From Notospermus geniculatus (lineage: Eukaryota; Nemertea; Pilidiophora; Heteronemertea; Lineidae): DNA of 64,000 bases. The notes below the pieces were generated by a model. It was not told where the DNA came from, ran no database searches, and was given only the letters and a program-made list of their open reading frames with translations. The stretch covers positions 405,113-469,112 of the forward strand of contig NMRB01000117.1 in the NCBI GenBank assembly GCA_002633025.1, in the 5' to 3' direction. A program made the translations under genes and the position numbers. Within the stretch, counting starts at the first letter, position 1. Each line of letters starts with the position of its first letter. This document shows positions 24,001 to 33,514 of the stretch, in pieces.

Positions 24001-26811
24001 AACCATATTAAAAACATGGGTGTACCAAGACATCTTCTTGTTGACAATGGTCATAAGAATGGCCATCAGAACCACAGACGTCAAGGTGGCAATCCATGCA
24101 AGGAACATCACACAAATGGCTTTACTGAGGTGACCAAGGTATGGCGTACCTAATAGACCTTTAAGAGATAAGATGACTTCTGGTATATGACTGCTTTGGT
24201 CCTAAGTAAATGAGCTAACAAAGCAAGGAATAAGTGGGTAAGGATGTCAAGTTCATGGTGAACTGAAAGTCATGCCACAACAGTGAGGCAGCAAAGGCAC
24301 TGATCTGCTATCGGTACTGCTATGCAAGCTTCACAGCATTAAAGGACACGTGCAACTTTTGCAAGGGGTCTATAATTAACACCGACTCCAGGGATTGCAC
24401 TAGGCTGAAATTTTCTTTACCGACAGTAATGGAATATTTCGGAAATGCATTGGACCACCATGATTTTCTTTAGCCACAGATGTGAATTTTCATCATTTTC
24501 CTGGTTGTTTTCAAATATTTCTACCCATTTTGGGCCGTGGCTAATGCTAGCGCAAACCCTGGGCCGCGACTCCAACAATTTCAGTACTTTACCATTAGTT
24601 CTTATTCCACATGTCTTCTTAGCAACGCCGAAAAATATGATGAAAGATATGATGTAATTGATGAATCGGCCAACTGTATCAGGGTACATGATAAGGAACT
24701 TGCCGACAATATCATAGAACACCATGTTTCCCTTGGCTTCATGTTTAGGGTCTTCTAGCTGTGGGGAACTTGCCAGTCTTTTCACAAGCGCCAAGAGGTT
24801 TTCACCTTGAGGAAGAAAGGAAGAGGTATTTAAGATCTAAGGGTTTATATGCAACCAATGAGCTGACAGGACTAGGCAGCTCCAAATGCTGCCCTTTTTT
24901 CAGTCAAGGAAGCAGAGATAAAAACATGTACATGTAAAACTCGAAATCTTTCATGTAGAACTAGTTAAATCTGTAAGGTGCAGGTTTTTTCTACCTCTGC
25001 ACAATATCACTCTCAACTTACCTCCGCGCTGGATGCATCCTTTGGGAATCCGGTCTGCAGTATCAAAAGGCGTATGGTAGACGTAACCATTGTTGATGTA
25101 GGCTATGTCAATACCTGGAATCACAGACAGGGTAAACAGTAACTTCAGGAATAGTTGTTTCTGACCAATTTTTCCTGCAGCGTGTTCAATAACAGGGTGC
25201 AAATGGAGGTTCTTGTGATGGGAAAACAGCTTACCAGGAATATTTCCAAAATCTCTGTAGATTCTGAAATCTGTGTCAGAAGGTATGAAGCCACTTTGGA
25301 AAATCTCCTGTCCCACAATTGATGCATAAGGATGGACGGCAGCTTCAGCATAGGCTTTTACCAGCCAAGGATTTTCTGGACCTAGTGGAAAGTCAAGTCA
25401 TTTGATGAAAAGTTGCAATTTCAAAGTAGTGAAAGATAAATGATGTCAATGCCTTATCCAACTTCTTGACTAAGTTGTTTCAGTAGTCCTTCCAAATGTT
25501 GATTATATAATTCAACTTAAGTATGAATGTATTCTAAAAGCTAAGACTCCTGAGGTCAGTGAGGATACTCTCAAATACCCACCAGTTTGAAAGACAAGTT
25601 CACGGCCTCCAGAACCGGCCGAGTCCAAATTGACGAATGCCCTGATATTCTTGGCCCACTTGTGTTTGGTGATGAATCCATGGCTACCCTGGAAAAAAAC
25701 AGACATATATAATCATTTTTCTGTCAATTTACTTTCGTTATGCTGTTCAGAGTTGTACATAACTCCAATAAAAATTTGCAATGTGGGCTTCCTCTGTATT
25801 CTTCAAGGCTACAGATGACAGCGCAGAACACTCACCTGCAATATATTTTCTTCAGCACCATTGAAGTTGAAAACGATATTGTACCGGAAAGGTCGTTCAT
25901 TTTTTGACAGCACTCGGAGGACTTCTAGCATTAGAGCACAGCTTACAGCATCATCACTGGCACCTATATAAAAGGGACGAAGATACAAATATAATGTAAT
26001 ATATCGGTATTTTCATGGCATACACAATACAGTGCAATATATGTGGATTTTTGCCTCCTTCGACGCTCTACTCTGGCAGTGGCATCAGTAGAAGAGTCAC
26101 GTTGTTCAACTTCAAGGAAGACTATGATAGCAACAAATGTTGATTTGAATCCTATCACGTCAAGAATGCTACTGCAGCGGAGCGCAGGTAATGCGAGCAG
26201 AGGACGGGGATCGAGGACGGGGATCAATTACACATGTGTAGTTCGGCCTCGTCCTCACCTGGACTTCCAACAATAGAATCAAAATGACAGCTGACAAGCA
26301 AGGTGTGTTCAGCGCCATTCCTCGGTCCAAATCTAACGACAACATTCTTTATGAGGTCATAGTAACTCGAGAATTCTCCGAGAAATTGCAGCGTAAATGT
26401 TCCAGAAACGGTCTGCAAATCACTTTCCATCCAATGAACAGGCTCAGTGTTCTTCTGTATATCTTTTAGTTGGTCCATTAAATATTTCACAGTTTTCTGT
26501 TCATTTTCTGGTGAACCAACAATTCGCTTGCCCCACTGAGTAAGAGCCAACAAATCGCTGTGCGCCCGCTCAGCAATAAACATGCCCGGTTTGGCGCTCC
26601 GTATATCAAGCGGTTCAGGCAACTTCCCGTTTTCATGGTGCACTAAATAGAACAATGCGGCAAAGAAAGCAAAAATAAATAGCCATGTGTATTCCTTGAT
26701 CAGTGCAGGTTCCTTTACCGCTTTTTCATCACTATATGCATCATTCTGAGCTGAGGATCCGTTGCCATGCTTCGGCAAAGTTTGCCGGTGCCTCACAGCG
26801 CTCGAGGCCAT
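12004..26811 (-). CDS. ERMP1: ERMP1-like endoplasmic reticulum metallopeptidase (M28 family), 14 exons
   Basis: This is a zinc-dependent M28 peptidase of the ER membrane (the Felix-ina/FXNA family). Coding exons, in transcript order: 26811-26259, 25963-25836, 25688-25583, 25381-25235, 25114-25022, 24805-24593, 24158-23929, 23512-23329, 22882-22692, 22121-21966, 20769-20573, 20043-19922, 18800-18508, 12171-12004. All junctions keep phase and sum to 926 codons plus stop, close to the vertebrate protein length as I recall it. A membrane anchor lies at about residues 41-58. Putative zinc and catalytic residues are visible: H176/D178 (SCHFDS), D188 (ASDDA), E222/E223 (GAEEN), D249 (NLDSAG) and H325 (YVYHTPFDT). 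Exons 6-10 encode several membrane spans; the C-terminal part is a soluble domain ending in DVYTY. The intron after exon 11 has a GC donor. The last intron is 6.3 kb. The ATG at 26811 gives the expected short cytoplasmic N-terminus. The catalytic set appears intact. Confidence 0.95.
15188..15369. repeat. 91-base tandem duplication, two copies
   Basis: The unit beginning tcctacatttagatgatcat is repeated head to tail at 15188-15278 and 15279-15369 with no visible difference. It lies in the last intron of the ERMP1-like gene. Identity this high points to a recent duplication or to an allelic length variant. Confidence 0.85.
18246..18381. mobile_element. 136-base palindromic MITE in an intron
   Basis: The terminal inverted repeats start gggcccagttt and continue through caaagaatcttaagtct on the left, with the reverse complement on the right (one mismatch near the end). 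The centre is about 70 bases. It has no ORF. It lies just downstream of exon 13 of the ERMP1-like gene. Confidence 0.8.
19146..19230 (+). repeat. tRNA-like sequence, possible SINE head
   Basis: A box-B-like gggttcggtcccc (around 19207-19219) follows, at tRNA-like spacing, a box-A-like stretch (tcagagtggtgcaacgg). The arms do not pair well enough for a functional tRNA. It lies in the intron after exon 12 of the ERMP1-like gene and most likely belongs to an old tRNA-derived SINE. Confidence 0.35.
20874..21866. mobile_element. 993-base non-autonomous DNA transposon, Harbinger-type target site
   Basis: The element begins agggctccgcacactagcga and ends with the exact reverse complement. It is flanked by the 3-base direct repeat TTA (20871-20873 and 21867-21869), the TWA-type target typical of PIF/Harbinger elements. 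The interior has no transposase-like ORF; it is G+C-rich near the ends, with many gcgac/gtcgc words. It lies in the intron after exon 10 of the ERMP1-like gene. Confidence 0.8.
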
Positions 26812-27318
26812 ATTTATGGGATGTGGAAGGGGTGTTAATTCAAAGGCACCGATTCCGCCATGTCCACTACAAAATCCATCTTAGCATTAAAAAAAAANNN
26901 NNNNNNNNNNNNNNNNNNNNNNNNNNNNNNNNNNNNNNNNNNNNNNNNNNNNNNNNNNNNNNNNNNNNNNNNNNNNNNNNNNNNNNNNNNNNNNNNNNNN
27001 NNNNNNNNNNNNNNNNNNNNNNNNNNNNNNNNNNNNNNNNNNNNNNNNNNNNNNNNNNNNNNNCCCCCCCCCCCCCCCCCCCCCCCGGAAGGGGCACTTT
27101 GCAATACTACTAGGCCTATCCCGTGCATGGTACCGGGGTATCAAACAAAAGTAAATGTGCTTCATCATTTTCTGTAGTGTGTGATAATGCAAGGTAGGCC
27201 TACTCCGTCCGAAGGTAGAGGCTCATTGTCATGGGCTTGTCACCACTGACTGGAATGGAACATTGCTTGTCAAAATTAACTTCTTTTTTTTTCTAACAGA
27301 TACCTTCTGCATGAGACA
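26812..27318. promoter_or_regulatory. Shared head-to-head promoter interval of ERMP1-like and POLR1H
   Basis: The two start codons are 507 bases apart and diverge. The interval contains a run of about ten A, a 166-base assembly gap (26898-27063) and then 23 C. A pyrimidine tract ending in CAG at 27299, just before the POLR1H start, looks like a 3' splice site, so POLR1H probably has a non-coding first exon nearer the gap. No TATA box can be assigned because the likely core promoter is in or next to the gap. Confidence 0.6.
26898..27063. other. Assembly gap (166 N) flanked by poly-A and poly-C
   Basis: There are 166 N with a run of A to the left and 23 C to the right. Homopolymers at the edges suggest that sequencing or assembly failed on low-complexity sequence here. 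ORFs drawn across it are artefacts. Confidence 0.98.
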
Positions 27319-28338
27319 ATGAGTTCTAAAAAGGTTGTTTTCGATGGCGACATAACATTTTGTCCTGAATGTGGAATGATAATGCCGAACCCAGGGATAG
27401 ATGATGTTGTCACCTGCAGCAATTGCAAATTCCAGGTTGATGTTATTGGTAAGTAATGAACACATGCTCCCCCATGAAAAAAGTCTCATTCCTCAACTCT
27501 CTTCGTGAGTCCTCTTACCTGAAGCCAAGGGTACCTATATCGTGGGTCCCTCTGCAGATAACTGATGTTCTGCACATGGTATAGTCATCTGCATAACAAA
27601 AATCCTGGGAAATTCCTTTCTGGGAGGGATGTCTTGCATATTTCTTGTCAAATATTATTACAGAATATGATGGAGCAGAGATCCACTCTAAAGTTGTTTT
27701 CAACAAGAGAAAAACACATAATGCACCATCAAGAGTAGAAGAAGATGCAAATAAAGGTCCCCTGGTAAGGACTAAACACCGTACCACATAGGTTCAGGAT
27801 AAAAACTTCTTCAGTCACATTGTGGGTTGTTTAGAAAACAAGGGTGGTGATAAAAGTCTGTTGTTTCCATTTATGCAGACATTGCTTGTTATTTTACCTG
27901 AGCCAAAATGTAGGGAGAAATATTGAGGCTTTTCTTTTATTTTCTGCCGCTGAAGGTTGATCGCCAGTGCTCCAAATGTGGCCATGAAGGGATGATATTC
28001 TCAACTAGACAGACAAGATCAGCCGATGAGGGACAAACAGTATTTTTCACCTGTTCACATTGTGGGTGAGTGATGGTGACTCCTTAGGTGGTCAGAGCAC
28101 TATCATATCAGATTAAATGATATAACACAAAGGTTGTCTCTGAATTAAATCGCAAAATTCAGAGACGACCTTTGTGATATCACATTTTATGTGTCGATCT
28201 TTGTGCTTTACTTTGGATATCAGATTAAATAACAGCATTTTTGTTAAATTTGTTCTGTGAAATCTTTACACACTCCAAGTAACTCCAAGTATAATGTTTA
28301 TTTTATTTTTCAGACAACAAGAAGTGGAGTACTCCTAG
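27319..28338 (+). CDS. POLR1H: RNA polymerase I subunit RPA12 (ZNRD1/POLR1H), 4 coding exons
   Basis: This is the small zinc-ribbon subunit of RNA polymerase I, involved in RNA cleavage and termination during rRNA synthesis in the nucleolus. Coding exons are 27319-27448, 27664-27764, 27956-28065 and 28314-28338. All phases agree and give 121 aa, close to the vertebrate length as I recall it. The N-terminal zinc ribbon has CPEC (residues 15-18) and CSNC. The C-terminal TFIIS-like ribbon has CSKC and CSHC and contains the family hallmark [13 protein letters not shown], with the acidic DE pair that acts at the polymerase active site. The protein ends QQEVEYS. A 3' splice site just upstream of the ATG suggests a 5' UTR intron. 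The gene diverges from the ERMP1-like gene. A 66-base hairpin lies in its third intron. Confidence 0.95.
28118..28183. repeat. Hairpin in POLR1H intron 3
   Basis: Two arms of about 27 bases (gatataacacaaaggttgtc... and its near-perfect reverse complement) surround a short AT-rich loop. It has the size of a short palindromic MITE or of a precursor-like RNA hairpin. Nothing shows that it is processed. Confidence 0.7.
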
Positions 28339-28471
28339 CAGCAGCAGACAAGTCAGATTTGTAAATCTTTTATCTCGGTTCATCTTCATGCTTGTATTGT
28401 AATATACCTTTGTACATTTCTATTAGTCTGTAGAAGTGCTTTGAATCAATGAAATGGTCCATGGACCATGT

Positions 28472-29281
28472 GCTCACCTGTGTGAATGTACCAGAAGAAC
28501 AAATGACAAAGGTTATCTTAGATCGAAATGTTCCCAGGCAAGCCTTCCACCAAGTACAGAGGGTACCAACCCAGACACCTGATCACACCAAGTTAGAAGC
28601 TACTAGGTCAAATAGCCACGAAACGTGCCATAAATGACAAAATTTTGAATTGAACTTTGACCTCTCTGTGGCCTTGAAAAGTAGGTCAAGTCAAAAACCC
28701 GTCACATGTCGTCATGTACTGATGGTAAAACTCTGGAGAGGATCCAGACATGAGTTGGGGAATTATAAGAATTTGGGCTTTCGTTTTTGCCACCTGGTGG
28801 CCATGCTAAGAATCAAATCGGACCGAAACGGTGTCATAGGTCATATGACATAGGGGTATAAATGTACCAAGTTGCAGTTCAATAGCCACAGCGGTTACGA
28901 AACGTGCCACCAAAAGGCGTAATTCTGAACTTTGCCCCTGTGACCCTGAAAAGTAGGTCAAATAAAAAACCTGTTTTATGTTATGTACCCTCATTTTACA
29001 CCTATGATAAAAATTTGGAGACGGTCCGGTCCTTTCATTAGTTCAGGAGTTACTGCACTTTTTGTGTTTTTGGTTTCAGCCACCTGGTGGCCAAGCCAAG
29101 AATCGAATCGGACCGAAACTTGGTGGGTGTCATAGGTCATATGACCTAGGACCTAGGGGTATATGTACCAAGTTCCAGATCAATAGCCCCAGCGGTGTGG
29201 TTACAAAAACGTGCCCTGCTAATGGACGACGACGACGACGGACGCTGCACCATTGTACATAAGAGCTCACCACAGGTGAGC
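28472..29281. mobile_element. 810-base TIR repeat with two diverged internal units
   Basis: The ends are an 11-base inverted repeat: gctcacctgtg at 28472-28482 and cacaggtgagc at 29271-29281. The interior contains two diverged copies of a unit of about 320 bases. Each copy carries gccacctggtggcca, a cggaccgaaac block, gtcataggtcatatgac and a c-acgaaacgtgcc-like block. The right end has a (gac)n stretch. Repeats with gacgacgg tails and gctcacc ends are familiar in marine invertebrate genomes (from memory). It lies just downstream of POLR1H. Confidence 0.65.
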
Positions 29282-29453
29282 TAACAGTAAAAATTCATAA
29301 GCGAGCGATTTTGTTTCAATGCACAAAATAAAGGAATTGACACAGCCCAAGGACATGCCTTTTCTGTCTTTGTCAATGAATGAGTTTGGTGTGCCAATGT
29401 CTAGTGAAGAACTGAAACTTGTGACAACAGACTGACCAAACTTTGTCACAAAT

Positions 29454-29557
29454 CACAGGCCCTTGTGAAGTGAGTTCGAGGCCTAGCTACGGTAAACGTA
29501 GCGGGGTACCCCCTATATAAAAATCTAGGCCTCGAACTCACTTCACAAGGGCCTGTG
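29454..29557. repeat. 104-base palindrome with 33-base arms
   Basis: The left arm cacaggcccttgtgaagtga... is matched without visible mismatch by the right arm, ending ...ttcacaagggcctgtg. The central part includes a further small inverted repeat (gctacg...cgtagc). No ORF is present. It looks like a very young short MITE. Confidence 0.8.
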
Positions 29558-29597
29558 CACAAATATAGGCCTACTATAGTGCTGTGGTTGGCCTACA

Positions 29598-32500
29598 ATG
29601 TCAGTTCGGGAAAGTTCCGAATTTGGAAACGTTTCTGATTTTGGAAGCCCAGCGATTCCAATATTCATGATATTGGCAGGGATGTCAGATGTAAGTAGGC
29701 CTAGGCCTAGCCTAGGCCCAAAAAAACACTCTTTCCTCGCCAAGAGTTGTTGTCGTCGTTGCTTCCAACAACTCTTCTGTGTGTGTTCCAAATCCCATGC
29801 CAAACATTTGGCTGCAGTCACGATAGCCGATGGTTCCGGAAAATGCGACAATAGGCCCTTAGGCCTATGATGGATGGATTTTCGTGGCTTCAAAAGTTCC
29901 CGCCTTCGAACTTCCCTGGTGGTTCTAAATGTCGCCGCTAGGGAAGGCATCGATTGCACGTGCACAGCTCATGCACATGGCGCCTTCTTCAAGGGCAAGG
30001 TCGTTGTCATAAAATCCGTCGGCGCCCAACTGATTCGCCAGTATCGATATCATCAGGATCATCGCTGCTTGTTCTCTTACCAGCTTACAGGATCACCTTT
30101 GGCGAAAATATGGCACCCTTAGCTATTGAGAGATTAGCTGAAGAAATCAGCGAGCATCAGGCATGTCAGGTGAGAATACATCCCTCCTTTTGACAGTTTT
30201 TTGTTGCGAAAGTTCGCTCTCACAACAAAAAGAAAATCAAATGTAAATTTGTTTTTTGTCCTACTTGTCGGTCACTTAAACAACTTGTCGGTCCTTCTTG
30301 GTCCTTGTCGGTCTTTAGTACGACCGCACAACACTCAAACAGAGCCCGGCTCGGAAAGAAAAATGTACGTGCACTCTAATGCTGACACAGTGTGCATTAG
30401 TGTGTTAGTGGCCATGGGGCCTACAGCCATGACCAGATGACAGCAGGCTACAATAATATGTAGGCCCTACTGTAGGCTACAGTGTTACGTGTCGTGTGTA
30501 GGAGCTGGGTGGGCAGGGTAGGTAGGTACATTGTTGTAGGCCTACCGCACCGGTAGGCAGGTGAGGTAGGAGGCGGCGTAGCCTCCAGATTGAGATTTTT
30601 GAAGGAGTCTCCAGATTTTTAGGTAGGCCTAGCAGGCCTAGGCCTGCCCTGTAGGCCTACTCGGTTCGATATTACATGTAGGCCTAAGTTTAACAATGTT
30701 TAAGTCGCCAAACTCCAACAGTCGTTTGCCGTCAGGCCACAGCAGCTTCCATCGAAATAACTGATCACCCTCTTGTCAGTTACTAACCAATGTTTAGCGA
30801 TATCATGATATCGATCCGTGTGACTGTCTCGGAAAACGCCGGGGGAACTGCGTAGGCTAATTCTTGAGCCAAATTTTTTCGAAAAAAAATTAGGGCCTAT
30901 ACCGGTAGGCCTATGAAAAATATTTTATCATCAGACAGCAGAGGCCAACATTTGATCATTAAATGTGAAAGATGGGGTCATTGGACCCCGTCAAAGGAAA
31001 AAAATTGCCCAGGCTAAAATATCATTTTAGATCTGCTGCCCACAGTCCGGGCCACAGTCGCACTACTACCGTCACGGTACGAATAATCATTCTCCACACA
31101 CTATTCCCACCGTGACGGTGTAAATAAGAGCTGTTCCTGCACTATTCACACCGTCACGGTACGAATAAGAACCGGCGGCGCACTATTCACACCGTCACGG
31201 TACGAATAAGAACCGACGGCATACTATTCACACCGTCACGGTACGAATAAGAACCGGCGGCGCACTATTCACACCGTCACGGTACGAATAAGAACCGACG
31301 GCATACTATTCACACCGTCACGGTACGAATAAGATCTGGTTTGGCGTTATTTGCACCGTGACGGTACGAATAGCCCCGGCCTTCTGAAAAATGATTATTT
31401 GGCGAATAGAAAGATAGGAAGTCGTGCACTGATATTTTGTCTAAAGCATGCGGCCATCAAATAAACTTTCTCATTTCTGATATTTCTAATATCGGAGAGC
31501 TTAGATATACAAAAGAAAGCTATACAAATTTCCTTTGTGTACAAAGTCTGTCATTTGAAATGCAAATGAGCAACCAATGATGCAACGTTCTTATTGCCTT
31601 GTAACGATGTTAACACCTAAAGAAACACGTAAGACATATTACAGCATCGTTAAGAATTTAAAGAATAAAGAGGTTATGAAACCATTTCGATGGAAGAATT
31701 CAAAACCTGAAACAGCCGTGAGGCATAGGCCTAGCCCTAGGCCTACTGGAAATTCCGTGCCTCAGCTCAATTCTTTTTGCAGAAACCCAGTGTTCATTGT
31801 TGCTTTGTAATGTTTTTCAGGATGGAAGCAAATCATCTGCTGTACAAGCTTGTGTGGCATTCTGTATGGGTAAGTTGACAATGACATACTATATACATGT
31901 AGGGATGACTGGGGCAGAGGAATGATGTGCAAAGAAAACTACCCTGCATGTTTCTGTCTACTGTGGTGTAGGCCTATTGTAAGTAAAATGACATGAAACA
32001 TGAAATATGTTGGAAAAGGGGTGGGGGGGGGCTAGATTTGGAGAATGAAGAGTGGTGTCAATCATGAGTTATTAGATCTAATCTTAAGAGATGCATGAGT
32101 TATGAAATTTATCATATACCCGAGTACAGTATGTTCCGCGGTACCGCCTGGAACTGCAGCATTTTTCGTCAAAAACACCGCACAAAAACTAACGAAATCG
32201 ACGTGGACGAATGCTGGCCGTCCTAAAATCACATTTCATGTTCAATAATACAAGAACTGTTCGACTAATATGCTACAAATCGCCTGAAATCGAAGGGGGA
32301 TGTCCGCTCCGACCACCATCATGATCCGGGGTGTGATACGCGTTCCGTATCATCCCACTGATATGATACGCCCTCTGTTAACTAATAAGCTTTGATTTAA
32401 GGGGCTTTGCGAGGCCTTTTGGCTCACTTACTGGAAAGACACGGCCGTCTCACTCCGCTGGGCTCACTCCATCAACATTCGCGCATTAATACAAAAACAA

Positions 32501-33514
32501 CAGTGCTCTGAAATGGCGGATATGCATGCGGTGATACAAGTGGCATCGGTGGGGTATTTTTGTCATTTTTTGCGCTTCTTGTGGGGTATATGATAAATAT
32601 AAAACCACACTCGTGAGATTTCCGAGGAAGCAGAACACACTCGTGATGATCTTTTGCCCGGAACCCCCTCGACCTTCGGTCTCGGGGGTTCCTGGCAAAA
32701 GAGCACCACTCGTGTGTTCTGCTACCTCGGAAATCCCACGAGTGTGGTTTTATGATTGTACCAGATAATCATATTCGTAGACATGTCATTGCAATGCTTC
32801 ATTTTCCAAATTTAGATCAACCCCAAAATGATAAAAGATATTTAAACCTGACGTATGTCATGCTTGCACCAGTCAGTCTGTCAAGGCTGATCTAAGTTCA
32901 ACTGTGTTCATGTGACTGGAACATGGTCAGTAGGCCTATGATCTTGGTGAGTCGTCATCAGACACTTGAAGACGCAATTTAACCTGTCTTCTTTATTTGC
33001 CTCACATCAACAGCTTGGAAAGTCACTGTTCAATCATGTGCACACCATGTGTAATCTGTGGGATAAGATACAACTATCAAGGTCATGCTGGCTATGGGCC
33101 AGTCTGGCGTACTGGTTGGGCCACTCTTGTCTTGGAACAGACTACTGCCTGCACTTTATGAACAGCTGTGAAAATCAGGATTTGAACAATCAACAATATT
33201 TACTAATAGTAGAACAGTTTGTGCAGTTTATGAATTTCAAAGTTTGTCTGCTCCACAGCAGTTTGTTCCTTTGTTCCGAAAAGTCACATCACAGCCCACT
33301 TCCAAATTGTATTCTTCTCACTGGGTCTTGCAATTATTTCATAACAGAAAAACAAGTGTCATTTTGAATGGAAAGAGGCCTTGTTCTTATATTGTTAGGC
33401 CTAATTTGTGTTGCTGATTATTCTACTGCATGTTTGTTGCAAATGCATCGTGGCTCCATCACAGATTCTCTTCCAGATGATGTACGACCTCTCTTGATGC
33501 AGCTTCTGACTTGA
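29598..33514 (+). CDS. Speculative very small multi-exon gene (52-63 aa), unrecognised
   Basis: Three candidate exons join in phase: 30110-30169 (starting MAPLAIERLAEEISEH, donor GTGAGA), 31821-31869 (after TTTTTCAG, starting DGSKSSAVQACV, donor GTAAGT) and 33465-33514 (after CACAG, reading DSLPDDVRPLLMQLLT then stop). Together they encode 52 aa. An alternative first exon, 29598-29690 (31 codons, starting MSVRESSEFG, strong GTAAGT donor), is also in phase and would give 63 aa. The region around 29870-30110 is richer in CpG than its surroundings and may be a promoter. I know no family for this product, and the chain rests only on splice signals and reading frame; it could be a non-coding transcript or chance. 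Confidence 0.2.
31058..31375. repeat. Minisatellite, about seven units of about 42 bases, alternating variants
   Basis: Each unit carries actattcacaccgtcacgg followed by tacgaataag and then aaccggcggcg or aaccgacggca. In the central copies the two endings alternate A-B-A-B, which gives a higher-order period of about 84 bases. Each unit contains the near-palindrome accgtcacggt. The outer units are more diverged, and some carry the core in the opposite sense (caccgtgacggt). Confidence 0.85.
32599..32753. repeat. 155-base long hairpin
   Basis: Arms of about 70 bases (left ataaaaccacactcgtg..., right ending ...cacgagtgtggttttat) pair with few mismatches around a short loop that includes ccctcgaccttcggtctcggg. 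No TSD can be assigned. A transcript across it would fold into a long stem. Confidence 0.75.

Noticed and set aside
26703-27192. Open frames spanning the N-gap on both strands
   Set aside because: They are created by N and homopolymer translation (X, Pro or Gly runs).
31058-31375. CRISPR-like array
   Set aside because: The repeats are head-to-tail minisatellite units without unique spacers, in an animal genome.
32966-33367. 133-codon plus-strand ORF as a gene
   Set aside because: No recognisable domain, composition typical of intergenic DNA, and no in-phase splice partners.
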